A DNA stretch of 64,000 bases from Psilocybe azurescens. Taxonomy: Eukaryota > Basidiomycota > Agaricomycetes > Agaricales > Agrocybaceae. Made by a program: the position numbers and the translations under genes. The stretch spans positions 88,879 to 152,878 of the forward strand of contig JAJIRX010000244.1 of the NCBI GenBank assembly GCA_023853785.1, given 5' to 3'. The notes beneath the pieces were generated by a model. It did not search any database, was not told the DNA's origin, and saw only the letters and a list, made by a program, of their open reading frames with translations. Of this stretch, positions 24,040 through 34,808 are shown piece after piece (positions within the stretch are counted from its first letter, which is position 1; the number at the start of each line of letters is the position of its first letter).

Positions 24040-25000
24040 GAGGACGAGAAACGACCGCGACGGCCACACCGACGAGGACGAGGACGCGGAGCGACTGCGA
24101 CAGCGACAACGAGGAGCGGACGAGGAGCAGCGGACGAGACCACGACGAGGACCGCGAGGGCGAGGGCAAGGGCAAGGGCGAGGACCGCGAGGACGACGGC
24201 TAGGACCACGACCACGACGGTGAGGGCCAAGACACCCGGCGTGGACCAGGATGAGGCGAGGACGGCGCGAGAGCAAGGACGGCGCGAGGGCAAGGAGCGA
24301 CAGCGAGGCGAGTACGGCGACGAGGACGAGGACTGCGGCGAGGACGAGGACGACGGCGAGGATGAGACGACGGCGAGGGCGAGTACGGCGGCGGGGACGA
24401 GGATGAGACGACGGCGAGGGCGAGTACGGCGGCGGGGACGAGGACGACGGCGAGGGCGAGTACGGCAGCGAGGACGAGTACGGCCGGCGAGGACGAGGAC
24501 GGCGGCGAGGATGTGGACGGCGGCGGGGGACGAGGAGCGACGGCGAGGGCGAGTACGGCGGCGAGGACGAGGACAACGGCGAGGGCGAGTACGGCAGCGG
24601 GGACGAGAGACGACAGCGAGGGCAAGTACAGCGGCGAGGACGAGGACGGCGGCGAGGACGTGGGCGGGGACGAGGACGAGGACGACGGCGAGGGCGAGTA
24701 CGGCGGCTAGGACGAGGGACGGCGGGCGAGGACGTGGACGGTGGCGAGGCGTGGGCGGCGAGGCGGGACGTGCGGCGAGGACGTGGACGGCGGCGAGGAC
24801 GTGGACGGCGGCGAGGACGTGGACGGCGGCGAGGAGACGTGGGCGGACGGCGGGGCGTGGGCGGCGAGGGCGTGGGCGATGGACGGCGAGGGCGAGGACG
24901 AGGGCGTGGACGGCGAGGACGAGGACGAGGTCGTGGACGGCGAGGGCGAGGGAGCGGCTAGGACGTGGGCGAGGACGGCGAGGGGCGAGGACGAGGACAA
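24040..25000. repeat. CpG-rich tandem array (GACGAGGACGACGGCGAGGG type)
   Basis: Units of roughly 18-40 bp built from GACGAGGACG, GGCGAGGGCGAGTACGGCGG and GGACGTGGACGGCGGCGAG repeat throughout. CpG is abundant, unlike all neighbouring sequence. Long open frames exist on both strands (Arg/Gly/Glu-rich on plus, Ser/Pro/Arg-rich on minus). They reflect the lack of stops in the motif and are not conserved in E3, E4 or E7. Confidence 0.85.
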
Positions 25001-25749
25001 CCAGCGACGACGGCACCGACGGATACCACCACGGCGGCGACAACACGCGGCGATGACACGGACACGACAACGACACCGACACGTACGCGACAGGTACGGA
25101 CCAGCGACAGGTACGGACCGCGGCGACCAGCGACAAAGGGACCGACGGGTGCCAGGAGAGGCAACGGCGGACGACGACACCAACACGTACCACAACGGGT
25201 ACGGACCGCAACGACACGTACCACCACAGCGACAGCGAGGACGACAGGGAGACGACCACGACACGCTGACGACAGCAGCGACGCATACCACGACACGTAC
25301 GGACGACACCGACCACGTACCACAGCGGGTACGGTCGACGACAACACCCGACGGCGACACCGACACATACAACGACGGGTACGGCCGACCACGATGTCGA
25401 TAACATGGACGACAGCACCACCAATGTACCCTCCGCCCCTTTTTCCGTTCTTTCTTTCTGTTTTTCTTTTTTGTTTCTTTTTTATTATGTTTTTATTTTA
25501 TTTTTACCTGTATATAATCATGTAGTATATAGTTTTAATATATTATATTACATTGTCACATAAATTTAAGCTAAGATTAAAGTATTCCAGTTGGAATCCA
25601 ATTGGATTCCATTCCATGTAATTTAAAGTTGGACTTAGTGAAATTCACAAAGTCAGATAATAATGTAGTATATAGTTTTCAATATATTATATTACATTGT
25701 TACATGAATTAAAGATAAGATTGAAGTATTATCCTAGTGACCTAGCTTC

Positions 25750-26166
25750 CTTAATATGGCTCCCAAAGCTTCCAAGAACATTGCTACTGTCCCTAACTCC
25801 CTCCCAAGTCTGCAATTAAACCAGTGACAGTCCACTGGACATCCACTGGACATCCACTGGACTCCACTGGACAGAGCACTCTTGGATCTGGTCTAATTAA
25901 GTGCTGAGAGTCCAGTGGAAGTCCAGTGGAAGTCCAACGGAAGTCCAACGGACTGGACAGTCCGGCCAGTTCACCTGTTTTCTGTCTTGAAGTGACTTGA
26001 CCGGACTTTGACCGAATTTGGCCGGACTCTGACTGGACTGGTACCGGAATTTTCTCAAGTCCAACGGAATCCATTGGACGTCCAATGGACTGTCCATTGG
26101 AATTGGCTGGGTCCGGTGAAAGTCCGTTGGAGTCCAACGGAAAATGGGGGGCACTGTAAAGTACAC
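25750..26166. mobile_element. Deletion derivative of E1 forming the end-A part of E2
   Basis: This block keeps the first codons of the E1 partner gene (ATGGCTCCCAAAGCTTCCAAG at about 25757), then jumps directly to the sequence next to end A (CAAGTCTGCAATTAAACCAG). The same join occurs in E3 (about 39441) and E7 (about 56990). Relative to E1, about 5.08 kb (12694-17770) is missing, with CTT shared at the junction. Confidence 0.8.
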
Positions 26167-28470
26167 CAAATTTTTTGAGATGGATGGCAACATTTTCACG
26201 TTTGTAACAAATGCAGAACCAGGACTTAGTCCCGACCTCCTTGCCTAATCAGAGATACAGCAACTGCAGTGGTATTTAAGTCATCTATGTCTCAAGACAT
26301 AACGCGTTTTGTACAGAACACGCGCTTACTCGATCCTTAATCATCATTCTACACCACTAGGACGTGGACTATTTTTGACAAAGAATAGTTATTTGGCTTC
26401 ACCAGGACGCTGGATTCCAACTAAACGCCTGTACAGCCATATATAGAAGCGGTGGACGTCCGATTCGTCTCACGCGATCAAATTCCCTGATTGGGCGGTG
26501 CTCATAGCCCATTGCACCTGAAGTGCCATACACATAGATTAGAAGGTGGAAAAATCCTGTGGGTAACAGTTATGACTTCGTTAGGACATAACACTCACAC
26601 ACTCACATTGACAGCGGACAGTGGACAAATTGCATCCTACGTCAACCTTCACCAATGCCTTTTCACTGTCCTTGGTTGTGCATGTGTATTATTAATATAA
26701 GGAATCTGAGTTGAGAGAGACATCAATGGCACTGTTTGAGGAATAGCAAAGATTGACTGACAGTAAATCCGTTCAACGGCCTGTTTGAGGGGACGCAGCT
26801 GGAGTGGATAAGATGCGGAAAGGATATACAAGGAAATACGGAACAGGCGGGAAAAGCGGAAAAGAAGAGCGAGTGGTGGTATGAGAGTGTCCCGTGGAGG
26901 CTATAGCTCTGGATTTGGTTGTATCTTGTCGCCAGGACGTTAAACACAAGGCTTCGGATCTTCCTTTCTCACAAGTCGTTGATAATGGAATGAGAATGGA
27001 CAATTTGGGAGGTCATGCATTATGTATAACAAGTTGTAATCAGATATCATCGAATGCCTGTATTTTAAACTACACGCTGTCGTTCGGGTTTGGACCGAAA
27101 GCATTCGTTTTGAATGGTCGACGAGTGTAAGGAGACGAGCGAGGAATAGAACAATAATAGATTCAGAGTATGTCAGGCGTGTCAATAGCCCATGATTCAT
27201 TGTGCCGGGGATTGCGCAGCTCAGCGCTCAGAGGCTATATCAAGAATGATGGTGGATGGTCTGTGCCAATTGTGAACCACCTGTGGGACATCCCGAAAGC
27301 TTCCGGGCCACTCACAGGCTGTTGTTCGGTCCTGTGCATTCAACCTGGCATCAACTTCGTCCATGAGCAATGTGGAAGTCCCTTTCTGCTCATAAGTGGC
27401 TCGTCTTGATCTCCTCCACATCCAGTTGTCTTATACAATCTCATTTGCCTTGCATAACTACAGGCATAAATTCATTCGGATGGTACTGCTATGGCCCGGG
27501 CACCATAAATATCTTTAACAAATCGTACCATGCATTCGCCCTAGTATCGCAGCTGCATAGGCACTCCAAGCTTGGTTCCAGATAGGTAATGCGCCTCAAT
27601 TAACAGAGCGACACATACTATTTGAATGTAGAACATTTCCCATTAGACGAAATATTCACTTCGACTCTCTCGACAGTAAGTCCTCATTCCTCTCCTATCC
27701 AGTCAAGACTATGCTGTCTGAATGTCTGCGACTAATGTATACTGGTATCCAACAGCTCGCGCCCGCAGTGAAGCCATGAAATTCGGATCAAACTGACGAA
27801 TTCGCGGACTACAGTAACGGTTGTTCACTGCCTTTGAAACGTGGTCTATGTTTAGAGAGCAATTAGAGTGATGATTTGTGACGGAAAGTATGGTATAATA
27901 CTGCTCAGAACTGGGAGACGTACCCATCTGCCGTTCTTTGGAATTTCCTTCACAGGTTTAAATGGCGAATATGTACGTCTTCCCAATGAGAGACTCGTCA
28001 GCACCATTGTCTTAATCTTCCCACCGCTGCTTCTGTGTATTCTACAGTTGCGCAATCGTCGTTAGTGAAGCATCCTCTACAGTCGTGTAGTCATCGCTAC
28101 TTCCAAACTGCCTCATACACTCTGTTTCTCCATCCATGAGATGGTGATCGATGTCGGGTGATATTCAGCCCACTCGGTTCACAAGGGCACAGGTTTTTAC
28201 CGTGGCGCGTGCAAAATTAGGGGGCGTGCAGGGGGGTGGAGGGGCTGGGGCGTGCATATCTGCGAATGGGTGTGCGATGTTGGAAAGTATTGCTACTGGG
28301 GTGTGCATAGACATACAACAATGTTTTCTAGCTTGAGTGGGCATTAGAGTACATTTTAGTATATTTCTAAGTTGTACCCTTTATGGATTGTAGTAGCTAG
28401 TTTGTCTTTGTTAATAAGTGTCTAGGACATATATGTATCTTGGGTGTCTCAACAGGAGCCTGAGATGGGA
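26167..28470. other. No identifiable gene
   Basis: Moderately GC sequence with short frames on both strands (for example 27221-27421 minus, 27709-28055 minus). Some read like fragments of a decayed host gene, but I cannot name a family. The copia element cut at 23407 does not resume here. A G-rich run (GGGGGGTGGAGGGG type) lies near 28228-28240. Confidence 0.35.
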
Positions 28471-28982
28471 GTGGTAGCTACCATCTGAATCATATAATCT
28501 GACAACTGTGGGAGAGCACTTATTCAAGTTCTCATGAAGAATAGATATGGCTTATGATTGAGATGAAAAATATCATCTCAATCATATCTATTCCATTCAT
28601 TTCAATTATTTCCACAATTTTGTTTATATTTTTCATTTGTAACTTTTTATCTCCACCATCTCTGCCACCTTTTCATATCTATCATATCTATCTTTCATTT
28701 TAGCAAACTTATTTTTGTATCTTTCATATTTTTGTATTCATTTCATATAAAAGATATAGAACAACCAATATACATGAAAGATATGAAAGATATGCTGCTT
28801 TATTGAAATAAATGAAATAGATACAAAAAAATGAAAGATATAAAAGAAATGTCAGATATAATTCAGTGATTGAGATGATATTTTTCATCTCAATCATAGG
28901 CCATATCTATTCTTCATGAGAACTTGGATAAGTGCTCCCCACAGTTTTCAGGTTATATGATCCAGCTTTGGTAGCTACTATT
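28471..28982. mobile_element. Fold-back MITE, about 510 bp
   Basis: The left arm (28471-28600) contains GGTAGCTACCATCTG, GAGCACTTATTCAAGTTCTC and ATGAAGAATAGATATGGC. The right arm (28860-28982) is its inverted copy, ending TTGGTAGCTACTA. The middle is itself an AT-rich inverted repeat of ATGAAAGATAT-type words. There is no coding capacity, and no clear target duplication can be read. Confidence 0.75.
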
Positions 28983-29424
28983 GATTTTCTAAACCTTCAA
29001 GCATATTAAGTGATAAGAGCAAGAGCCAAGATCCAAAAATCATTCCAATTATTGTCTTACCTATCAAGCACGGATGTAATGCACCAACCATTGACTGCCA
29101 AACTGATCTTCAAGTCTGGGGAGTGTCTGACATCTTTGGTGCGTAGTTTAATTGTTATATAATATGTAAATGAGCCAATAAATTATTTAATAAGATGCAG
29201 CAAATCTGTTCTGGCATTCTCCAGTTTATGATCATTTCAATGTTTTGCTGAAGCAAAATGTGGACAAAGTTGGGAAATCCATCTTAATATTATATGTTTT
29301 CAGATACAAAACTCATCCTGAGTATCATATCAGTATTTTTATACATCCATGAATGAAAACTGGGGATGAAACAAGCAATCTGCAGAAGAGTATGGATATG
29401 TGTTTGAAAAAGCAGAGAAAATCA
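28983..29424. other. No identifiable gene
   Basis: AT-rich sequence. A possible exon-like stretch near 29010-29140 has no recognisable family. Confidence 0.35.
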
Positions 29425-30015
29425 CAGTACTTTATCATCCTCCATACTATCCATATGGACTTCAGTGGACTTGCCTATATACTGAGTGTAAAAAGATAAA
29501 CAGAGTTCAATGGACTCCACTGGGCTATGCTAGTAAACATATTATTTGTTGTTTTTCAGTAAATAATTAAGCCCAAGTCCAGTGGACTCCAGTGGACTTG
29601 ACTGGAATCATAATCTACTGCACAGAGACTGGACTGAAAATTTGGCAGGAGTCCAGTGCAATTCCAGTGGACTCCAGTGGACTAGACAATCTGTCAGCCA
29701 GTTTGGCTGGGAAGAGAGCCCACTGGAGCCCACTGGAGTCCATATGGATTGTGTGGGGAAAGGAAAGACCTCTCTATAGTAGTATAAGTACTGCATGTGC
29801 TGTAGATAGATTCCCAGCTTCAATCTTTAGGATTTCCACTATCATTGGTGTGAACCTTCAGATCATTGATTCCTCATAAGTCTATTCTCTGCTCTCTTTT
29901 CATTCTCTGCTCTTACTCTCTTGCTTGTCTTTGTTGGTGGCCTTGTCACACTGATTTTAATTTTGCCCTGACAGCAGGGAGTCTATATGGAATGTGTGGG
30001 GAAAGGAAAGACCTC
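29425..30015. mobile_element. Small TIR element E6, interrupted by a 200-bp repeat
   Basis: End A at 29425 reads CAGTACTTTATCATCC. End B at 30015, read inward, is GAGGTCTTTCCTTTCCCC. Both continue into CCATAT(G/A)GACT. Subterminal words are TCCAGTGGA, densest at 29575-29700. The flanks (GAAAATCA before, TAAAATTT after) share only the central AAAAT, so a target duplication is uncertain. Without the inserted repeat and one of its duplicates the element is about 350 bp. Confidence 0.65.
29778..29974 (+). repeat. About 200-bp dispersed repeat, copy 2, inside E6
   Basis: Near-identical to 3197-3394. It sits between two 39-bp duplicates of the E6 end (29735-29773 and 29978-30016, two mismatches), so it inserted into E6 and duplicated 39 bp of target. 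A duplication of that size is unusual for cut-and-paste elements and suggests a target-primed retroposon. Confidence 0.75.
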
Positions 30016-30023
30016 TAAAATTT

Positions 30024-31139
30024 TGATGTTATTTTATGAATTGCTATATTTGTTAGAAATCTTTGGTAATTTTAAACTTTTTTCATGTATTGATTTTGCA
30101 GATTTTTACTCATTGGGGGATGGATTTTGAATTTAGCTAAATTTCAGATAAATTTTCAATGTTTTATTTGAGTTTTAATCTTAGACAAACACTGCAAAGG
30201 CAAAAATCTGCTGAATGTTAAATTTGAAAAGATTTCATCATTTTTCTTAAATTTTAATTGTCTTAATTGAAAAGACAAAAGCAAACAGATAAAAACTGTG
30301 AGATTGGGAGGTAAACACATGGTGTACAACAATGTAAATACATTTTATACTAACCAAATTGACTCTGTAACAGAGAATTCAATGTATATAAAAATTCTAC
30401 ATACTTGTGGTGGTGCATTCAGTGCACAGGATCATGGGAATAGAGCTGTTTTATTCCCAGATTTCAACAGTCATTGTGAACAAAAAAGTTTTGGTAGATG
30501 ATAAATTCAACCACATGAAACACTTAAACTATTGCAAGTCTGTTTTGCATGAGTTTTGCAACTCACAAAAATCACAGCTGCCAGCAGTGTTTGGGTGGAA
30601 TCGCGGCAGGTCTGCTGGTGCGTCAGGATGTGATTATATTTAGATGTTACACTGACTATAAATACCTCTACCTCTCCAGAATTTTGAGTCTGCTGTAAAG
30701 GTATGGGTCGACATTGCAACTTAAATTTCCAGTAGTGCACCTGTCTATATTTCAAGCTGGGACATCATCCAGGCTCTGGGAGCAATCTGTCTGCTAGCTA
30801 GTCCAATGCATGCTGTTGCCCTAAAACAATTTATAATAAGTTATGTATATGTAGCCGACTGGGAGATTTGGCCCTGAACTGTTTGGATCAGATCTTTGAC
30901 GTGTGATTTATGAGTGAATCTGGCTATGACAATATGATCTTGTTCTATATCATACAGATAGCAATGGTTTCATCTGTTGTCTTTTTTTCCCCTTTCTCCC
31001 CACACGCAGAGACCTGTACATTGGTGTACACAACTGCAAAGAGGAATGATTCACAGTGGCTTTGATCTTTCCCCGGTGACAACGAGAAGTATGAGGAAAA
31101 GTACAACGACTGTAACAGTGGCAATGACATCCTAGACAC
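30024..31139. other. No identifiable gene
   Basis: AT-rich, with short frames only. Nothing is recognised before the permease remnant that begins near 31140. Confidence 0.4.
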
Positions 31140-33060
31140 AGAGTTTGGTGGTACCGAAGCACGCAAGCTCCTTGAAAGAAAGCTCATCTGGAAAGTCGGT
31201 CTAAGGATGAGTGTTCTAGTGGTCATATACATCCTTAACTTTGTGAGCTCTCTGTTGTCTATATTATTAACGATTATTGATAAGGATACTTGTAGATCGA
31301 CAGGAACAATGTTGGGTAAGTCTGACTTGAACATCTAATCTTATATTTAATAATGCATTCTTAGTTCAGCACGCTTATGGGGATTCAAGTAAGATCTTAA
31401 ACTTCAGGGTCAGTTCATCGCAAAAGTGTCACAATGGGCTGATTCAAGCACCACACAAAACAGGTGCTGAATTCATGACTGTGCTGTCTATTCTCTATGT
31501 CAGTTATATTATAATGCAAATCCCCTATAAAGTAGATCACATACCAGAGAGTCAACATCTCCACTGAAATAACAATGACTATAGGAATATGTTCTTGAAT
31601 TGGACTGCAAAACCATCACTGTATATTCCTGCTTGTATGATTGTCTGGGGAACTATATCATGCCTCACAGGTGTGTCTTCTGCGTTTCATAAGAGCCATT
31701 TTTAATTGTCCCTAGGTATAGCGACAAAGTAAATGCTTTGTATATCATGGCATACATATGGCATTTGACTTGAGTATGCGACAGCTTTATGGGCGCTTTG
31801 CTTACAAGATTCTTTCTTGGATTCATCGAAGCAGCTTTCTTCCCTGGAGCATTTGTAAGCTGACACTTTATTTTGCATATTTCATGAGTATTAATTCCAC
31901 ATGACTAGTTCCTTTTGACTAAATGGTACAAGCACAATGAGCTTAGTCTACGGATAGCCATCCTCTGCTGTGGTAATATTATCAGCAATGCATTTGGGGC
32001 TCTGATGGCCTCAGGTATTCTCAAGCGGAATGGAAGGAAAACTGGGACATGCTGCCTGGAGGTATCTGTGATATTTGTTTGGTCTATTGATCCCCAGACC
32101 TGATCTAATATTTTATTTTAGATGGCTGTTCTTTATTGAGGGATCGCTTACCATTGCAATAGCCATTTTGGCAATTTTTATTCTCCCAGATTTCCCTGAA
32201 ACAACTTGTTGGTTAACCAATGATGAGCAGGCCCTTGCCCTGAAAAGGTTGAAAGAAGACATGGGCAGTGATGAAGACATGGAATCCGGCAGCTTGGTTG
32301 GACTGTGGATGGCAATTACAGATTGGAAAGTATGGTGCATGGCGCTGCTCTTGACCTTGTGGACAGTTACCCTCTCATTCAACACATACTTTCCGACGCT
32401 GAGGCGCCACAATGGGATTTAATCGCACAGTCACCCTGCTGATGTACGCGCCTCCTTTCCTCTTTACCACAATCATTGCATTTATACTTTCTCAACACTC
32501 CGATATGACAAATGAGAGATGCTTTTATTGTGTGGGCCCTTTGGCCATTGGCATCTGGGGTTTGTGATCACAATTAGCACAATGAACACTGCCGTGTGAT
32601 ACCTCTCATTGTGAGTAACAACACCCAATCTTAAGGCATGGACTGAATCACCAAAAATATCTACAGTTTCCTAATGGCTCAATTGTTTGCTTGATTTATA
32701 ATATTCTACACATGGATTAGCCAAAGCTTTCCTCAGCCAGTATCCAAGCGTGCTGTAGCACTTGTGTTAACAAATGGATTCTCGCCGCTCAGCAATATTG
32801 CTGGAGCATGTGTAGTTTTTGTTTAGACATCATTCAACGATGTATACTGATGGAAAATGGTTGAATAGATACATTTGGCCCTCCACATGGGGACCCATGT
32901 ACTGTAACTCATATGGAATTTGTATAGCTACATTGGGAGTTGCTATTATTATGTGCTTGGTTCTACAATGGCACATGAAGGAGAATTTTAGAATGGAAAG
33001 AGATGAAGTACACAAGGGAGTTAGTAAAAAGGAATCTGGTATATTCTGTAAACAACTATC
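31140..33060 (+). pseudogene. MFS permease of the allantoate/nicotinate (Dal5-like) type, decayed
   Basis: Pieces align in order with the fungal anion:cation symporter branch of the major facilitator superfamily. They are a cytosolic N-terminal ERKLIWKVGLRMSVLVVIYI helix start (about 31170), LTRFFLGFIEAAFFPG (about 31800), WLFFIEGSLTIAIAILA and LPDFPETTCWLT (about 32120-32210), AITDWKVWCMALLLTLW (about 32310), and near the end SKRAVALVLTNGFSPLSNIA plus the WPSTWGPMYCNSYGICIA signature (about 32740-32930). The family moves small organic anions across the plasma membrane. Frame changes occur near 31700-31800 and 32420, and a TGA interrupts the text near 32596, so this copy is non-functional even allowing for introns. 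Confidence 0.75.
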
Positions 33061-33185
33061 CAATTCATTTGGATGTACTGCACACTGCTGGCAGCAGTAA
33101 CTTTTGCAGAATCAAAATTCATGTGAAAATAACTTAAAAATAGTTTAAACATTTCATATGGCTCTGGAGCTGTGTCTGGAACACT

Positions 33186-33340
33186 TTAACACCCCAATTA
33201 GGGTGTTAATTTGCATAGCCACAATTTAACAGCCTAATTGGGAAGCTGTCAAAATTAACACCCCAATTAGGAAACCCATCAAAATTAACACCCCAATTCG
33301 AAAACCCATCAAAATTAACACCCAAATCAGGTGACTGACC
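33186..33340. repeat. Short tandem repeat, about 32-bp unit
   Basis: AAAATTAACACCCCAATT followed by AGGAAACCCATC recurs about four times with small changes. It is non-coding. Confidence 0.7.
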
Positions 33341-33505
33341 CAAAACGGCTGTTAATAATTGCTGTATGAGGAACCCATTGAGCACAAGCCTGGGAAGCAA
33401 CATGACACAAACAGTAATGTGACCGTATTGCATGGATGGGAACACATTCCAAGAATTCACATTCCTATTGCCCTATTGCACGGAAATCATATGAAAATAT
33501 TTATT

Positions 33506-33697
33506 TCAATTTCCATAGTACTCACCAGTTTGATCAAGATAACGAACTGACTGGGCATCAAATTTGTAGGTAGGAAAAAGAAATATGCCACACACGCCAA
33601 AACCAACCATAACAGGCAAGATCGTGCGCCACATGCCTTGGCTCACAACTGCCCCTGTTTTTGCCCAAATGTCTCCTAATTCTATTCCTTTCCTCAT
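33506..33697 (-). CDS. Single exon-like fragment of an unknown membrane protein
   Basis: The minus-strand frame opens at 33697 and contains one hydrophobic span (TILPVMVGFGVCGIFLFPTY), then FDAQSVRYLDQTG directly before a good 5' splice site (GTGAGT, near 33522). The composition looks like real protein, such as a small single-pass inner-membrane or organelle protein. I cannot name the family, and no second exon is evident downstream. It may be a partial gene. Confidence 0.35.
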   Translation of the reverse strand: MRKGIELGDIWAKTGAVVSQGMWRTILPVMVGFGVCGIFLFPTYKFDAQSVRYLDQTGEYYGN

Positions 33698-34085
33698 CCC
33701 TCATTCACAGATAAAGAATACCTTGGCTTCCTTAGTACTAAAATTAAATTTAGAGTAATGTAGACATTTTGTATAAATAGGAGAGGATTCCATTTGGGAA
33801 TCCTCAGTTGAATACAGGGACATTTCACCTCACATTGACTCACATCATCTTGGAGTGAATTCACACTCGACAATTTTCATCTGTGTTCACTCATTCCGCT
33901 CTATTTTCTTACAAACATAACCTTAGGCCTTGTATACGGAGTCTACAACCCTTGCACACACCGCACTTATCATCACTTCAGCTGACCGCTGAATTATAGT
34001 CCCTTATTTTACTCTTTCATCTGTCCCTCATCTCTCACCATCCAATTACTTCTGATTGTTGATATATTGCTTAATCTACTCAACA

Positions 34086-34808
34086 TGTCTGGTAAAAGGC
34101 TCAAAAGCCAGAAAACCATAGCTGGTCAGTCTGCAGGTGGAGCAAAAGCAAGTTTTGGCAAGAAAAAGCAAGATAATAATTCTCAACCTGTTAATGTGGG
34201 GCAAAGTATGCTACTTTGGAAAACAATTTTTACAAACTCCGAGAACATTTAGCTGCATATTACAAGATTTGGAGTGAGCACTGTCAAGAGAAGCAAACAA
34301 TTTACCAAGTCAGCCACAGATAAAACCACATGAGAAATGAGTGCAGTCAGATAAGCATGTTCCATGTGTCCTTCCTGCAGCAAAAAGACACTATCCAGGA
34401 GTCATGACTTCTCATACTATGCAGGTTGAAAGTACCTCAATTTCTACAGGAATATTTGTCACTCAAGATGTGCCAATGCCAATGCAAAGTGCAGAGGCAT
34501 CTTCATTGTCAACATTTATTGTCCAAGATACAGTAACACTGGGTATAGATGCACCATCATCTGAATTGATATCCCAGGATGTGACAATGCAGGACCCAGA
34601 GGCATCAACATCTGGACTATATTCTATGCCAGGACCATCATGCAATATAAATATGAGTCAATCTTTTACTCCTGGTCCACTCTATGCAATTTGGGGTGAT
34701 GAGAAAAATGCAGATGCATGGTGTGTGTTGCTGCTGGCCTTAAAGAAACAAACTGTAAAGGAAAGAATAACTGCAAACATTAGCCAAAGCTGGAAGTATG
34801 TTTACTGA
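34086..34808 (+). CDS. Hypothetical Ser/Thr/Asp-rich protein pieces
   Basis: An ATG at 34086 opens MSGKRLKSQKTIAGQSAGG, a basic N-terminus, and runs to 34252. From 34341 to 34808 a second frame encodes a disordered-looking segment with a repeated 'QDVTMQDPEAS / QDVPMPMQSAEAS' motif, then a more compact tail (LYAIWGDEKNADAWCVLLLA). A TATAAATAG lies at 33772, about 310 bp upstream. The two parts could be exons of one gene or pieces of a decayed transposon protein. No family is recognised. Confidence 0.25.

Larger units (their letters stand above)
23408..26166. mobile_element. Composite TIR element E2 (2759 bp)
   Basis: End B starts at 23408 (GAGGTCTTTACACAGCCCCC) and end A finishes at 26166 (CACTGTAAAGTACAC). 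From B to A the parts are: subterminal words to about 23730, a tRNA-like module, a hairpin (GCCGAAATTCTCGGC near 23878), a block common to E3 and E7, a GC-rich tandem array (about 24040-25000), a GGTACGGAC-type region (25010-25400), a T-rich segment, AT-rich duplicated blocks (25520-25740), and a deletion derivative of E1 (25750-26166). The outer 8 bp do not match (CTCAGATT and CAAATTTT). No protein is conserved in frame between copies. Confidence 0.8.

Noticed and set aside
23739..25424. A 561-codon minus-strand frame and 278- and 220-codon plus-strand frames across the E2 array
   Set aside because: All are open at once because the GACGAGG/GGCGAGTACGG repeats lack stop codons. The frames are not kept in E3, E4 or E7, and the protein text is pure Arg/Gly or Ser/Pro/Val repeat.
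29417..30023. A target duplication for E6
   Set aside because: GAAAATCA against TAAAATTT shares only five central bases in an AT-rich context; not better than chance.
33186..33340. CRISPR-like array
   Set aside because: The units are contiguous tandem repeats without unique spacers, and the genome is eukaryotic.
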